A program made the translations under genes and the position numbers. The notes beneath the pieces were generated by a model. That model did not search any database. It had not been told where the DNA came from and saw nothing but the letters and a program-made list of their open reading frames with translations. From Microcosmobacter sp040493455 (GTDB taxonomy: Bacteria; Bacteroidota; Bacteroidia; Flavobacteriales; Flavobacteriaceae), in assembly GCF_040493455.1 (NCBI RefSeq), contig NZ_JANFDA010000001.1, positions 1 to 64,000 on the forward strand: a DNA stretch of 64,000 nucleotides, read 5' to 3'. Every line of letters starts with the position of its first letter. The first letter of the stretch is position 1. Positions 35,408 through 46,400 of the stretch are shown here, piece by piece.

Positions 35408-36429
35408 TAGAACAATCCACCTTGTGTGCCGCCTTTTATTTTTCCTAAATGTTTATAGGCGAGTTCAGTCACTTCTCTACCTCTTGGTGTTCGCATAATA
35501 AATCCTTGCTGTATCAAAAACGGCTCGTAGACTTCTTCTATAGTTTCGGAGCTTTCACTTACAGCAGTAGCCAAAGTAGTAATCCCGACTGGCCCTCCTT
35601 TGAACTTATCTATAATTGTAGACAATATTTTATTATCCATTTCATCCAGACCATGAGCATCAACATTCAACGCTTCTAAAGCGAATTTAGCTATAGCGAT
35701 GTCTATACTACCGTTACCTTTAATCTGAGCAAAATCTCTTACACGTCGCAACAATGCATTGGCAATACGAGGTGTACCTCTACTCCTACCCGCGATTTCT
35801 ACCGCTGCTTCCATAGAAATCGGTACTTTTAGAATGGAAGCGCTGCGTTGTACGATTGTGGTTAGTAACTCAGTATTATAATATTGAAGTCTACTACTAA
35901 TCCCAAAACGTGCGCGCATTGGCGAGGTGAGTAATCCTGATCGTGTTGTTGCACCAACTAAAGTGAATGGATTTAGATTGATTTGAACTGTACGAGCATT
36001 AGGCCCAGTTTCGATCATTATATCAATCTTATAATCCTCCATGGCAGAGTATAAATATTCTTCTACGATTGGGCTTAGTCGATGAATCTCATCTATGAAA
36101 AGCACATCTCTTTCCTCAAGATTGGTAAGCAATCCTGCTAAGTCTCCTGGTTTATCTAAAACGGGGCCAGACGTTACTTTAATGCCTACATCTAGCTCAT
36201 TGGCTAAAATGTGTGCTAAGGTAGTTTTACCTAAACCTGGAGGCCCATGAAATAAGGTATGGTCTAGCGCTTCATCTCTGAGGTTGGCTGCTTTTACAAA
36301 AACCTGAAGATTTTCCAACACTTGTTCTTGACCTGTAAAGTCATCAAAGGACAGTGGTCTAAGCTTTTTTTCTATATCCAGTTCTTCTGGTGAAAAGTTT
36401 TCGTTTGTTGGATCGAGATTCTCATTCAT
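35407..36429 (-). CDS. ruvB: Holliday junction branch migration helicase RuvB
   Basis: RuvB is the hexameric AAA+ motor of branch migration. The 340 residues show RPLSFDDFTGQEQVLENL, Walker A GPPGLGKTTLA (about 60-70), Walker B LFIDEIHRL, sensor GATTRSGLL, and a winged-helix end with RTPRGREVT. I start at the ATG at 36429; a TTG three codons upstream would add MFS and is unlikely. A -7 box lies just upstream, so the message may be nearly leaderless. Confidence 0.96.
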   Translation of the reverse strand: MNENLDPTNENFSPEELDIEKKLRPLSFDDFTGQEQVLENLQVFVKAANLRDEALDHTLFHGPPGLGKTTLAHILANELDVGIKVTSGPVLDKPGDLAGLLTNLEERDVLFIDEIHRLSPIVEEYLYSAMEDYKIDIMIETGPNARTVQINLNPFTLVGATTRSGLLTSPMRARFGISSRLQYYNTELLTTIVQRSASILKVPISMEAAVEIAGRSRGTPRIANALLRRVRDFAQIKGNGSIDIAIAKFALEALNVDAHGLDEMDNKILSTIIDKFKGGPVGITTLATAVSESSETIEEVYEPFLIQQGFIMRTPRGREVTELAYKHLGKIKGGTQGGLF

Positions 36430-36435
36430 GCTAAA

Positions 36436-36443
36436 CAAATATA
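36436..36443 (-). promoter_or_regulatory. -7 box of ruvB, adjacent to the ctaD terminator
   Basis: TATATTTG on the - strand matches TAnnTTTG and ends six bases before the ruvB ATG. It directly follows the T-tract of the ctaD terminator. A -33 TTG at normal spacing is absent. Confidence 0.4.
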
Positions 36444-36445
36444 AA

Positions 36446-36474
36446 CAAAAAGCCTCTCTAAATTAGAAAGGCTT
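36446..36474 (-). terminator. Intrinsic terminator after ctaD
   Basis: On the - strand AGCCTTTCTAA and TTAGAGAGGCT pair with one G-U wobble, followed by a T-tract. It ends the long act-cox transcript before ruvB. Confidence 0.75.
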
Positions 36475-36500
36475 CTGTGGTATTATTGAAAGAATAGTTG

Positions 36501-38294
36501 TTAATGTTGTAACTCCTCTTCTCCTTCTTTTAGAGGTATATTTTGTGGTACAAAATCCTCATCGTGCCCTGGCTTGCTATAGTCATATGCCCAACGGTGA
36601 ACGTGAGGAATCTCACCTTCCCAGTTTCCATGAATATGCTTTATTGGTGCTGTCCATTCTAATGTGTTTGAACGCCATGGATTTTGTACTGTTTTCTTTC
36701 CGTAGAAAATACTGTGAACAAAATTGTAAAGGAATACTAATTGGAAAGCTCCTCCAACTAAAGCAAATATTGTGATAACAACATTCGCATTTGCAGTATC
36801 GTCAAATAACGGGAAATTAGAGTTTGTATAATAACGTCTTGGTAATCCTGCCATGCCTATAAAGTGCATCGGGAAGAATACACCGTAAGCACAGATTGCA
36901 GTAACCCAGAAATGTAAGTATCCTAAGTTCTTATTCAACATTCTACCAAACATCTTTGGGAACCAATGATAGATACCAGCAAACATTCCATATAATGCTG
37001 AAATACCCATTACTAAGTGGAAGTGTGCTACAACGAAGTAAGTATCGTGTACATTAATATCTAAGGCACTATCTCCTAATATAATTCCTGTTAATCCACC
37101 TGTTATAAATGTAGATACTAATCCTATAGAGAATAGCATCGCAGGGTTCATCTGTAGATTACCTTTCCACAATGTGGTTATATAGTTGAATGCTTTTACC
37201 GCTGACGGAATTGCAATCAATAGTGTTGTAAATGTAAATACTGATCCTAAGAATGGATTCATTCCTGAGATAAACATGTGGTGACCCCAAACAATTGTCG
37301 ATAAGAAGGCAATTGCTAAAATTGAAGCAACCATCGCACGATAACCAAAAATTGGTTTACGTGAGTTTGTTGCAATAATCTCAGAAGTAATTCCTAATGC
37401 AGGAAGTAATACAATGTATACTTCTGGGTGACCAAGGAACCAGAACAAGTGTTCAAATAATACTGGCGAACCTCCTTGATAGTGTAATACTTCACCTTGT
37501 ATAAATATATCTGATAAGAAGAAGGATGTACCAAAACTTCTATCCATTATTAATAATAATGCTGCAGATAATAATACAGGGAAAGAAATTACACCGATAA
37601 CCGCCGTGATAAAGAAAGCCCAGATCGTTAATGGTAAACGCGTCATAGACATTCCTTTTGTTCTTAAGTTGATTACGGTTACAATATAGTTTAGTGAACC
37701 AAGTAGCGATGATGCAATGAATATTGCCATCGATACTAGCCATAGGGTCATACCAGCTCCTGAACCTCCTTGTGCAAGTGGTAATGCTGAAAGTGGTGGA
37801 TAAATTGTCCAACCAGCTGCAGCAGGTCCTGCTTCTACAAAAAGAGATAACACCATGAATACACTCGATAAGAAAAATAACCAATAAGATACCATGTTAA
37901 GGAATCCTGAGGCCATGTCTCGCGCACCAATCTGTAATGGAATTAATAAGTTACTAAACGTACCACTCAGTCCTGCAGTAAGTACGAAGAATACCATGAT
38001 AGTACCGTGGATTGTTACCAATGCTAGATAAATATCTGCATCCATAACACCTTCTGGTGCCCACTTACCTAATAAGGCTTCAAATATTACATTTGGCTTT
38101 TCTGGCCATGCAATTTGCATACGGAACATTAGTGACATAACTACACCAATAACTCCCATGATAGTACCTGTAATAAGATATTGCTTAGCAATCATCTTAT
38201 GATCCTGGCTAAAAATATATTTAGTTACAAACGTCTCTTTATGGTGGTGGTGTTCCTCTTCGTGAGCGTCGTGTGTATCTACGTGTGCTGCCAT
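36501..38294 (-). CDS. ctaD: Cytochrome c oxidase subunit I
   Basis: This 597-residue protein is the catalytic subunit with heme a and the heme a3-CuB centre. Twelve or more membrane helices are visible. The motif LFWFLGHPEVYIVLLPALG has the CuB His and the cross-linked Tyr, WGHHMFISGMNP has two CuB His, and HDTYFVVAHFHLVMG carries the heme ligands. The N-terminus is His-rich (HVDTHDAHEEEHHHHKE). It follows subunit II by 26 bases as the last gene of the act-cox operon. Confidence 0.96.
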   Translation of the reverse strand: MAAHVDTHDAHEEEHHHHKETFVTKYIFSQDHKMIAKQYLITGTIMGVIGVVMSLMFRMQIAWPEKPNVIFEALLGKWAPEGVMDADIYLALVTIHGTIMVFFVLTAGLSGTFSNLLIPLQIGARDMASGFLNMVSYWLFFLSSVFMVLSLFVEAGPAAAGWTIYPPLSALPLAQGGSGAGMTLWLVSMAIFIASSLLGSLNYIVTVINLRTKGMSMTRLPLTIWAFFITAVIGVISFPVLLSAALLLIMDRSFGTSFFLSDIFIQGEVLHYQGGSPVLFEHLFWFLGHPEVYIVLLPALGITSEIIATNSRKPIFGYRAMVASILAIAFLSTIVWGHHMFISGMNPFLGSVFTFTTLLIAIPSAVKAFNYITTLWKGNLQMNPAMLFSIGLVSTFITGGLTGIILGDSALDINVHDTYFVVAHFHLVMGISALYGMFAGIYHWFPKMFGRMLNKNLGYLHFWVTAICAYGVFFPMHFIGMAGLPRRYYTNSNFPLFDDTANANVVITIFALVGGAFQLVFLYNFVHSIFYGKKTVQNPWRSNTLEWTAPIKHIHGNWEGEIPHVHRWAYDYSKPGHDEDFVPQNIPLKEGEEELQH

Positions 38295-38320
38295 AGTTCT
38301 ATAATACGTTTAAAACTTTT

Positions 38321-39382
38321 TTATTTAGTTAAAGAATTAGCAAAGGTCTTCTGCTCAGCCATCCAAGCATCATACTCTTCTTGAGTTTCTACGATAATTT
38401 TCATTTGCATGTTGTAATGCGATTTTCCACAAATCTTATTACAAAGTAGCAAGTAGTCGAACTCATATCTTAGTTCTTGACCTAGTTCTTCTATTTCTTC
38501 TTTTCTTTCTACTCTTAGTTTATTAATGTTTGCAACCTTGTCAATGATGTCTGGATTTTCACGCATCTCTTTCGTAGTGATTGTTGGTGTGAATCCAAAC
38601 TGAGTAATCATTCCAGGTACACAGTTCATTTGAGCTCTAAAGTGAGGCATGTACGCTGAGTGCAATACATCCTGAGAACGCATCTTGAACAATACTGGTC
38701 TACCTACTGGTAAATGAAGCTCTGTTGTGATAACATCGTCTTGCGCGTTTGGATCAGCTTCGTCCAGACCAAGGATATTAGCATTGTCTAAATTGATCAA
38801 TCGAACATTAGCCTGTCCAAGAACATTATCTGCTCCTCCGTAACGTGCTTTCCAGTTGAACTGTTGCGCATATAATTCGATAATTAATGGATCGTCATCT
38901 TCATCAATATTCATAATATTAGACCAAGTGAATAATCCGTAGATGATTAACCCTGCTAATACAATAACTGGGATTATAGTCCATATAGCTTCAAGAAGGT
39001 TATTATCTGCATAGAATAATGCTTTTTTACCTTTTTCGCCTCTATACTTATATGCAAAATAGTGTAATAAGAATTGAGTTACTGTTTGAACTATAAAGAT
39101 GATAACCATTGATACAATCATCAATGTATCAATCTGTGGTCCATGCTCAGAAGCAGAATTAGACATTAATGGTAAATCTCCCCAATATACAAAACTTATT
39201 ATGGTAATAACATAAATGAAGATTAGGAAACCTATCATTAAGTAGCCATTGATCTTGTTGTCATTATCTGTGGCAACTTGATTATTTGAAGCTCCGACTT
39301 GCGCCAGGTCAAATATTTTTACCATTTGCCAAATGGCAACAGCTACAAAAAATACTATTAAAATTGTCAATAAAGCAGTCAT
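38321..39382 (-). CDS. ctaC: Cytochrome c oxidase subunit II with CuA site
   Basis: Subunit II receives electrons from cytochrome c. The 353-residue protein has a hydrophobic segment at about 1-20, further helices (about 47-70 and 90-115), a third at about 135-155, and a cupredoxin domain. The CuA motif CNKICGKSH (about residues 316-324) with a later Met is complete, as is the upstream His in VLHSAYMPHFRAQMN. The long N-terminal extension before the usual two-helix hairpin makes it longer than most subunit II proteins (about 250-300). Confidence 0.95.
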   Translation of the reverse strand: MTALLTILIVFFVAVAIWQMVKIFDLAQVGASNNQVATDNDNKINGYLMIGFLIFIYVITIISFVYWGDLPLMSNSASEHGPQIDTLMIVSMVIIFIVQTVTQFLLHYFAYKYRGEKGKKALFYADNNLLEAIWTIIPVIVLAGLIIYGLFTWSNIMNIDEDDDPLIIELYAQQFNWKARYGGADNVLGQANVRLINLDNANILGLDEADPNAQDDVITTELHLPVGRPVLFKMRSQDVLHSAYMPHFRAQMNCVPGMITQFGFTPTITTKEMRENPDIIDKVANINKLRVERKEEIEELGQELRYEFDYLLLCNKICGKSHYNMQMKIIVETQEEYDAWMAEQKTFANSLTK

Positions 39383-39410
39383 TACTATATCTCTTCGTTA
39401 TTTAATGTTA

Positions 39411-40793
39411 TTAATAGTGGAAATGTTCACTTTCTTTAATGAATGGATTCCCTTTAGGAAGCAATGCCTCCTTGGATAGCGCTCTAAACACTAAGAATAA
39501 GAACAATCCTGCAAATAATAAAACAGCTCCTATCTCAGGCATTCCGATAAACCATCTGTCACCTACAGTTCCTGGCATAACCATGTTGAATACATCTAGG
39601 TAGTGACCAATTAGTATTACAATACCAGCCATAACTACAAACCAGTTTACACGCTTATAATCGCTATTCATTAATACCAATAATGGGAAAATGAAATTCA
39701 TAGCTAGCATACCAAAGAATGGTAACTTATAATCGTTGAATCTGCTGATAAAATAGGTTACCTCTTCAGGGATATCTGCATACCATATAAGCATAAACTG
39801 TGAGAACCATAAGTACGTCCAGAAAATACTAATAGCGAACATAAACTTGGCTAAGTCATGAAGGTGGCTATCATTTACAAATTCTAAATATCCTTTGCTC
39901 TTTAAGTATATCGTCATTAAAGCTATTACTGTAATTCCACTCACAAACATACTTGCAAATACATACCATCCAAATAGTGTACTAAACCAGTGCGGATCTA
40001 TACTCATAATCCAATCCCAAGACATCATTGATTCTGTATAGATGTAGAATACTAAGAATGCTGCTGCGATACGGAACGATTTCTTAAAGTTTCTGTTATC
40101 ATTAGCAGAATCTTGAGCTAATGAAAACTTACGAGCGAAGTATCTATATAAACTCCAACCTCCTAAGAAAATTAAAGCTCTAATAATAAATCCTGTTTTA
40201 TTTAACCATCCTGCTTTACCAGCAACTAAGGCATCATAGTTTTCGTGACCAGGTTCTGTAGTACCTTCTTTTAACCAAACAAATAAATGGCTATCTCCCC
40301 AAACTGCAATTGCAATAACAATTAATCCTCCTGGTAATACGTAATACGTAATCGCTTCCATAACTCTGAAAAGTACAGGAGACCAACCTGCTTGTGCAGC
40401 CCATTGTATACCGTAAAATGCTAAAACACCTAATGAGATCATAAAGAAAAAGAATGCTGCTACGTATAATGCCGCATAAGGTCTATTATGAATTTGGTGC
40501 AATACATGTTCTACATGCTCAGCGTGTTCATCACCATGAGCATCGGTTGCATGATCACTATCTACATTATGAGTAGTAGCTTCAGCATGATCATCACCAT
40601 GTGATTCAGTTGCATGACTATCGCTTGCTTCCCCATGTCCACCTCCATGATGACCAGCTGCTTCTTCAGCTAATATTCTTTCTACATCTTGAGTAGTCAC
40701 ATGTGATGACGTATATGCCGTACCCCATAATACAGCACCTATTACCATCAGTACAATAGAAGCAATTTTTAATCTATTTGAAAACGTATACAT
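39411..40793 (-). CDS. actF: Alternative complex III subunit ActF (quinone-binding, NrfD-like)
   Basis: ActF is a membrane subunit of alternative complex III, which oxidises quinol and reduces cytochrome c or the oxidase. The 460 residues contain about ten helices and are related to ActC. Between the first and second helix there is a low-complexity segment (about residues 34-100) with about 14 His among Asp, Glu, Ala and Ser, for example HHGGGHGEASDSHATESHGD. This could bind metal ions. Gene order and TM pattern match the act operons of Bacteroidota. Confidence 0.88.
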   Translation of the reverse strand: MYTFSNRLKIASIVLMVIGAVLWGTAYTSSHVTTQDVERILAEEAAGHHGGGHGEASDSHATESHGDDHAEATTHNVDSDHATDAHGDEHAEHVEHVLHQIHNRPYAALYVAAFFFFMISLGVLAFYGIQWAAQAGWSPVLFRVMEAITYYVLPGGLIVIAIAVWGDSHLFVWLKEGTTEPGHENYDALVAGKAGWLNKTGFIIRALIFLGGWSLYRYFARKFSLAQDSANDNRNFKKSFRIAAAFLVFYIYTESMMSWDWIMSIDPHWFSTLFGWYVFASMFVSGITVIALMTIYLKSKGYLEFVNDSHLHDLAKFMFAISIFWTYLWFSQFMLIWYADIPEEVTYFISRFNDYKLPFFGMLAMNFIFPLLVLMNSDYKRVNWFVVMAGIVILIGHYLDVFNMVMPGTVGDRWFIGMPEIGAVLLFAGLFLFLVFRALSKEALLPKGNPFIKESEHFHY

Positions 40794-40817
40794 ATCGTTA
40801 TATAATCTTTATATATC

Positions 40818-41375
40818 TTATTTTTCTAAATCAGCTTTTAACTTTGAAACGTAAGCGACAACTTGCCAACGCTCTTCTTCATTCAATTGATTGGTATAGC
40901 TACCCATTTGACCTTTACCATAATAAATCACATGGTAAATACTTCCGTCAGTGATATCTTTATCCGCATAATTTCCAGGAAGTATTAATTCTCTTTTCCC
41001 TAAACCTAGTTGACCATCTCCTTTTCCTTGGTTACCGTGGCATATACTGCAGTAGATTCCATAAAGCTCTTTCCCTCTTTCCATATCTACTTGAGTAGAA
41101 TCTAGCGGGCTAGCTAATGTCGCTTTAGCCAATTCGTAGCCTTCATTAGTATTTTCGATATCATAAATCGAAAAGCCTCTAGGAATTGTTCCTTCTACTG
41201 GCAATTGTGCTTCCATATCACCTTTGAATGCCTTGGCATCTTGATAGGTTTCATACGGAACCGGTTCATACATGTTTGGCATGAATTGATAGTTTGGTCT
41301 TGTATCTTTCTTACAAGACACAATAGATACAAGGACTAATGCCAATACAGCTATTTTAGTGACGCTTCTAATCAT
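40818..41375 (-). CDS. actE: Alternative complex III subunit ActE, monoheme cytochrome c lipoprotein
   Basis: The 185-residue protein has a lipoprotein signal (LVLVSIVSC, Cys about residue 21) and a cytochrome c domain with the heme motif CSICH (about 112-116, in YGIYCSICHGNQGKGDG) and a Met ligand candidate in GKGQMGSYTNQL. It is an outer-face subunit that carries electrons from the ActA/ActB side towards the oxidase. It ends 25 bases before actF. Confidence 0.9.
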   Translation of the reverse strand: MIRSVTKIAVLALVLVSIVSCKKDTRPNYQFMPNMYEPVPYETYQDAKAFKGDMEAQLPVEGTIPRGFSIYDIENTNEGYELAKATLASPLDSTQVDMERGKELYGIYCSICHGNQGKGDGQLGLGKRELILPGNYADKDITDGSIYHVIYYGKGQMGSYTNQLNEEERWQVVAYVSKLKADLEK

Positions 41376-41377
41376 AA

Positions 41378-41911
41378 TTAATGCGCTTCTTTATCTACAA
41401 TATTAATTTCTACTGCTCCAGTTTCTTTTAGCAAACTCTCTAATTCACTTTCATTATCATGAACTGCGATCTCCATTAGGAAATGATCATCGGTAGTTCT
41501 TGGGTCTGGATTTTCAGCTTTTTTGAATGGCCACATTCTACTTCTTAAGTAAAATGTAATTACCATTAAGTGTGCTGCAAAAAATACCGTCAACTCAAAC
41601 ATGATCGGTACAAATGCAGGCATATTTTCTATATAACTAAAGCTTGGTTTACCTCCAATGTTCTGAGGCCAGTCTTTAATCATTATAAAATTCATCATTA
41701 CAATTGCCACAGTTAATCCAACACATCCGTACATAAATGATGTAATCGCAATACGTGTTGGTGCCAAGCCCATAGCTTTGTCTAGACCGTGAACAGGGAA
41801 TGGTGTATATATTTCTTCTATATGATGCTTTTCTGCCTTAACTTTCTTAACAGCAGACATCAAGACATCATCGTCGTTATAAATAGCGTGAATTACTTTA
41901 GATGCTTCCAT
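41378..41911 (-). CDS. actD: Alternative complex III subunit ActD (DUF3341)
   Basis: ActD is a small membrane subunit with two helices (about 60-82 and 98-120) and the DUF3341 pattern IYTPFPVHGLDKAMGLAPTR. I chose the ATG at 41911, which yields 177 residues (MEASKVIHAIYNDDD) and avoids a 44-base overlap with actC that the longer frame from 41962 would cause. No cofactor motif is visible, as expected for this subunit. Confidence 0.9.
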   Translation of the reverse strand: MEASKVIHAIYNDDDVLMSAVKKVKAEKHHIEEIYTPFPVHGLDKAMGLAPTRIAITSFMYGCVGLTVAIVMMNFIMIKDWPQNIGGKPSFSYIENMPAFVPIMFELTVFFAAHLMVITFYLRSRMWPFKKAENPDPRTTDDHFLMEIAVHDNESELESLLKETGAVEINIVDKEAH

Positions 41912-41918
41912 TATGCTA

Positions 41919-43370
41919 TTAACTTTTTGATTCTTTATTATTATCTCCAGAGGTTCTCTCATCGGCTCCTGTTCCTACTAAGCTTTCTCCAGCTTCTCGA
42001 ATACGCTTATAGCGTTCACCTGAAGACTTAAGGATTGTTTTCACCTCGGCTTGTGCAATCACTGGGAATGTACGCGAGTACAGTAAGAACAATACAAAGA
42101 AGAATCCGATAGTTCCAATAAAGATTCCTATATCTACAAATGTTGGAGAGAACATTGTCCATGATGATGGTAAGTAATCTCTATGTAACGATGTTACGAT
42201 GATTACGAAACGCTCAAACCACATTCCTATATTTACTACAATGGAGATAAAGAACGAGAACATAATACTTGTTCTTAGTTTCTTGAACCACATAAACTGT
42301 GGCGAGAATACATTACACGTCATCATCGCCCAATACGCCCACCAGTAAGGTCCAGTAGCTCTATTAAGGAATGCATACTGTTCGTATTCTACTCCTGAGT
42401 ACCAAGCAATAAATAACTCGGTGATATATGCCACACCTACTATGGAACCTGTAATCATAATGACTATGTTCATTAATTCGATGTGTTGTACTGTGATATA
42501 ATCTTCTAGGTTACACACTTTTCTCATGATAATGAGAAGCGTGTTTACCATTGCAAATCCAGAGAAAATCGCACCAGCAACGAAGTATGGTGGGAAAATC
42601 GTTGTATGCCAACCTGGGATTACAGATGTGGCGAAGTCAAAGGATACAATCGTGTGTACAGAAAGTACAAGTGGTGTTGCTAAACCTGCAAGTACCAGAG
42701 ATACTTCTTCGAAACGTTGCCAGTCTTTTGCACGACCAGACCATCCGAAAGATAGTAATGAATAGATTTTCTTTTGGAATGGTTTTACAGCTCTATCTCT
42801 AATCATTGCGAAATCTGGTAACAGACCTGTCCACCAGAATACCAATGATACAGAAAGGTAAGTAGAGATTGCAAATACGTCCCAAAGTAATGGTGAGTTA
42901 AAGTTCACCCAAAGTGATCCAAATTGGTTTGGAATTGGTAATACCCAGTATCCTAACCATGGTCGTCCCATGTGTATGATAGGGAATAAACCTGCTTGTA
43001 CTACCGAGAAGATTGTCATCGCCTCAGCAGAACGGTTAATCGCCATACGCCATTTTTGACGGAATAATAATAGTACTGCCGAAATCAGTGTTCCTGCGTG
43101 ACCAATACCAACCCACCAAACGAAGTTAGTAATATCCCAGGCCCAACCAACAGTTTTATTAAGTCCCCAAGTACCGATACCTGTTGAAATAGTATATATG
43201 ATACATCCTATTCCCCATAGAAAAGCTGCAAGTGAGATTCCAAAAACAATCCACCATGCCTTGTTGGCTTTTCCTTCTACAGGCTTAGCGATTTCTACCG
43301 TAACATCGTGATACGATTTTTCGCCAGTTACTAAAGGTCTTCTAATAGGTGCTTCGTAATGAGACGCCAT
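41919..43370 (-). CDS. actC: Alternative complex III subunit ActC (NrfD/PsrC-like)
   Basis: ActC is a quinol-binding integral membrane subunit. The 483 residues include about ten helices and the NrfD-type features PIHMGRPWLGYWVLPIPNQ and ITELFIAWYSG. The start is MASHYEAPIRRPLVTGEKSY, a typical ActC beginning. It lies 88 bases after actB; that gap holds short AT-rich repeats. It is longer at the C-terminus than related NrfD proteins, with a charged tail (GADERTSGDNNKES). Confidence 0.93.
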   Translation of the reverse strand: MASHYEAPIRRPLVTGEKSYHDVTVEIAKPVEGKANKAWWIVFGISLAAFLWGIGCIIYTISTGIGTWGLNKTVGWAWDITNFVWWVGIGHAGTLISAVLLLFRQKWRMAINRSAEAMTIFSVVQAGLFPIIHMGRPWLGYWVLPIPNQFGSLWVNFNSPLLWDVFAISTYLSVSLVFWWTGLLPDFAMIRDRAVKPFQKKIYSLLSFGWSGRAKDWQRFEEVSLVLAGLATPLVLSVHTIVSFDFATSVIPGWHTTIFPPYFVAGAIFSGFAMVNTLLIIMRKVCNLEDYITVQHIELMNIVIMITGSIVGVAYITELFIAWYSGVEYEQYAFLNRATGPYWWAYWAMMTCNVFSPQFMWFKKLRTSIMFSFFISIVVNIGMWFERFVIIVTSLHRDYLPSSWTMFSPTFVDIGIFIGTIGFFFVLFLLYSRTFPVIAQAEVKTILKSSGERYKRIREAGESLVGTGADERTSGDNNKESKS

Positions 43371-43420
43371 ATTTTATTGTTTAATTGTTTATTTGTTTAA
43401 TCGTCTAATGTTGTTCTATT

Positions 43421-43456
43421 TTCAACTTTTGACTTTCAACTTTTAACTTTTTACTT
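43421..43456. repeat. Short degenerate AT-rich tandem repeat between actB and actC
   Basis: Copies of TTTCAACTTTT, GACTTTCAACTTTT and AACTTTTTACTT follow each other here, with a period of about seven to eight bases. On the transcribed strand this reads as units of AAAGTNA. Confidence 0.6.
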
Positions 43457-43458
43457 AA

Positions 43459-46400
43459 TTATGCTTCAGTTGTATTTCTCACTTTTGTTTGGTACATCAC
43501 ATTTGGTTTTGTACCTACATGCTCTAGTAAGTGATACATACGTTTATCTTCATGCAGGTGAGCAACCTTACTATCCTTGTCATTAATATCACCAAAGGTC
43601 ATTGCTCCACTACTACAAGCTGCTGAACAAGCAGTCTTTAATTCTCCGTCTTTTAATGGACGTCCTTCACGCTTAGCATCTAAAATAGTTTTCTGTGTCA
43701 TTTGGATGCACATAGAACATTTTTCCATCACACCACGAGAACGTACTACAACATCTGGGTTTAATACCATACGACCAAGGTCATCATTCATGTAGTAATC
43801 AAACTCATTATTGTTGTTGTATAAGAACCAGTTGAAACGACGTACTTTATAAGGACAGTTGTTCGCACAGTATCTTGTTCCTACACAACGGTTGTATGCC
43901 ATGTGGTTTTGTCCCTGACGACCATGTGATGTTGCTGCTACTGGACAAACTGTTTCACAAGGTGCGTGGTTACAGTGCTGACACATAACAGGCTGGAATG
44001 CGACTTGAGGATTATCTGCAGGAGATTCCATTTCTCCAAATTCACTCAATGAACTTCCTAAACCAGAAATAGCATCTTTCTTAGCATTATCTCCTTCGAA
44101 AGACTCTTCAGAAGAATAATATCTATCGATACGTAACCAGTGCATATCACGACTACGTCTTACTTCTTCTTTACCTACAACTGGCACGTTATTTTCCGCA
44201 TGACATGCAATAACACAAGCACCACAACCCGTACAAGCATTTAAATCAATAGATAAGTTAAAGTGATGTCCTATAGAACGATCAAATGATTCCCAAATAT
44301 CAACTTTAGGATCTGTAACTTCAACAGGTTTATGATCTAACGACACCGTAGGAATGGCATTCCACTTCTCTTTTGGTTCGTTGTTATAGGTATTTAAGTC
44401 TGTTTCTTTAATAATATCTCCACGACCCATTAAGGTATTGTGAAGCTGAGTACAAGCAAATTCGTGCTCTCCAGTTGCTGCTTCAACGGTCACATTCTGA
44501 ACATTGTTGAAGTTAGCGTACAATGCATAGGCATTAACACCTGTTTGCATTTCTTCTTTCATACCTTTGGTTCTTCCGTAACCAAAACACATTCCTACAC
44601 TTCCTTTAGCTTGACCAGGTTGAATAATTACTGGAGCTGTTATTGATGCACCATTTACAGTGACTTTAGCATAACTTCCGTTTAAAGCTCCCGTGGCTAC
44701 ATTCCAGTTTTTAAGACCTAACGCTTCTGCATCAGCTCTAGATACTGTTAAGTAGTTATCCCAAGTTGTTCTTGTAATTGGATCTGGCAACTCTTGTAAC
44801 CAAGCATTGTTGGCTTGTTGACCGTCTCCCATTGCAACTTTACTATATAGCGTTAGCTCCATGCTACTACCATCACCAGCTGAAGTCGCTAAAGCTCTAG
44901 CAGCATTTCCTGAAGGTGTTTCAGGTGTAGCGTCATCTTGAGCATCGTCTGATGCAGTATCTTCAGTTGAAGTATTAGCAGCGCTAACGAATACACCATC
45001 GTGCAATGCTTGATTGAATGAACCTCCGTTTAATACATCAGAAGTCCAAGTTTCTTTTATATAATCGTGATACGAACTATCGTTTCCTGTCCATTTTAAT
45101 AAAGCATCTTGGAATTGATTCGTATCAAATAAAGGACGGATTGTTGGTTGCGTTAAACCATAGTGTCCTTTCTTCATTTCTACATCTCCCCAAGACTCTA
45201 AGTAGTGAGGTGCAGCAGCGATATATTCTGCTAAAGAAGATGTTTCATCTTCTTTCATCGAAAACGAAATTGATAATTCTGTTTTCTTCAGACCTTCAGT
45301 AAATTCATTTGAATTTGGCAAGCTATAAGCAGGATTTACTCCAGCCATAATTACAGCTCCAACAGTACCTGCATTCATATCTGTTACTAGCTTAGCAACA
45401 GCATTTGCATTACCTTGTCTAGTCTTTATAGGTGTGTCTGGATTGAACGCTTTACTTGAAAGGTGTTCGTTAATTTCTAAAGCAACTGTTTGCGCATTAA
45501 CATCTTGAATTCCTGTTACAACAACACCATTGCTTCCTGCTTTATTCAATTCTGAAGCAGCGTTACGAACCGCTTGGTCTATATGCTCTGGTAAGCTTCC
45601 TGAAACCGAACCTCCTACAACATAGCTATATAACTTAGCTAATGCTAATTTTTGTTGGCTTGGAGTCATTGGCACACGCTTATCTGCGTTAGCACCAGTT
45701 AATGACATATTAGATTCGAACTGAATATGACGAGACATTTTTCCATGATCTGGAATACGCTTCTTAGCATATGCAGAGTCAAATCCTCCACCTTGCCAAT
45801 CGCTTAAGAAGTCTGCGCCAACAGACACAATAGTCATCGCTTTAGAGAAATCGTAATCAGCTAATCCTCTTTCTCCATACTTAGCTTGGTATGCATCTAA
45901 TGCTGCACTTTCTGAAATGGCATCATATACTACATGACGAACATTCCCGAATTGTGCTTTGAACTCATTTACCAACTTACTAGTTGATGGGCTAGCAAAT
46001 GTTTGCGTTAACAACACAATCTCTTTACCACCTTTAAGTTCGTTTAATTTTTTTGAAGTATTTGCGTAGAATGTAGCCCAATCGATCGCATTACCCGATT
46101 GCATTGGTGACTTCACTCTTAAGTTGTCATACAAGCCAAGAACAGAAGCATTTACTCTAGCATTTGCGCCACCATGAGTAGCTGCTAAATCGTTATTCTC
46201 TATCTTGATTGGACGTCCTTCTCTGGTCTTAACCAATACGCTTGCAAAGTCGTATCCATCTGCAACTGTAGTCGCATAATAGTTTGCAACACCTGGAATA
46301 ATCTCCTCTGGTTGTACTACATAAGGAATCGATTTGATTACTGGTCCTTCACAAGCTGCTAATGAAGCGGCTGCTGTACTAAAACCAATATACTTTAAGA

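Noticed and set aside
41378..41962. ActD starting at 41962
   Set aside because: It overlaps actC by 44 bases; MEASKVIHA at 41911 is the natural start.
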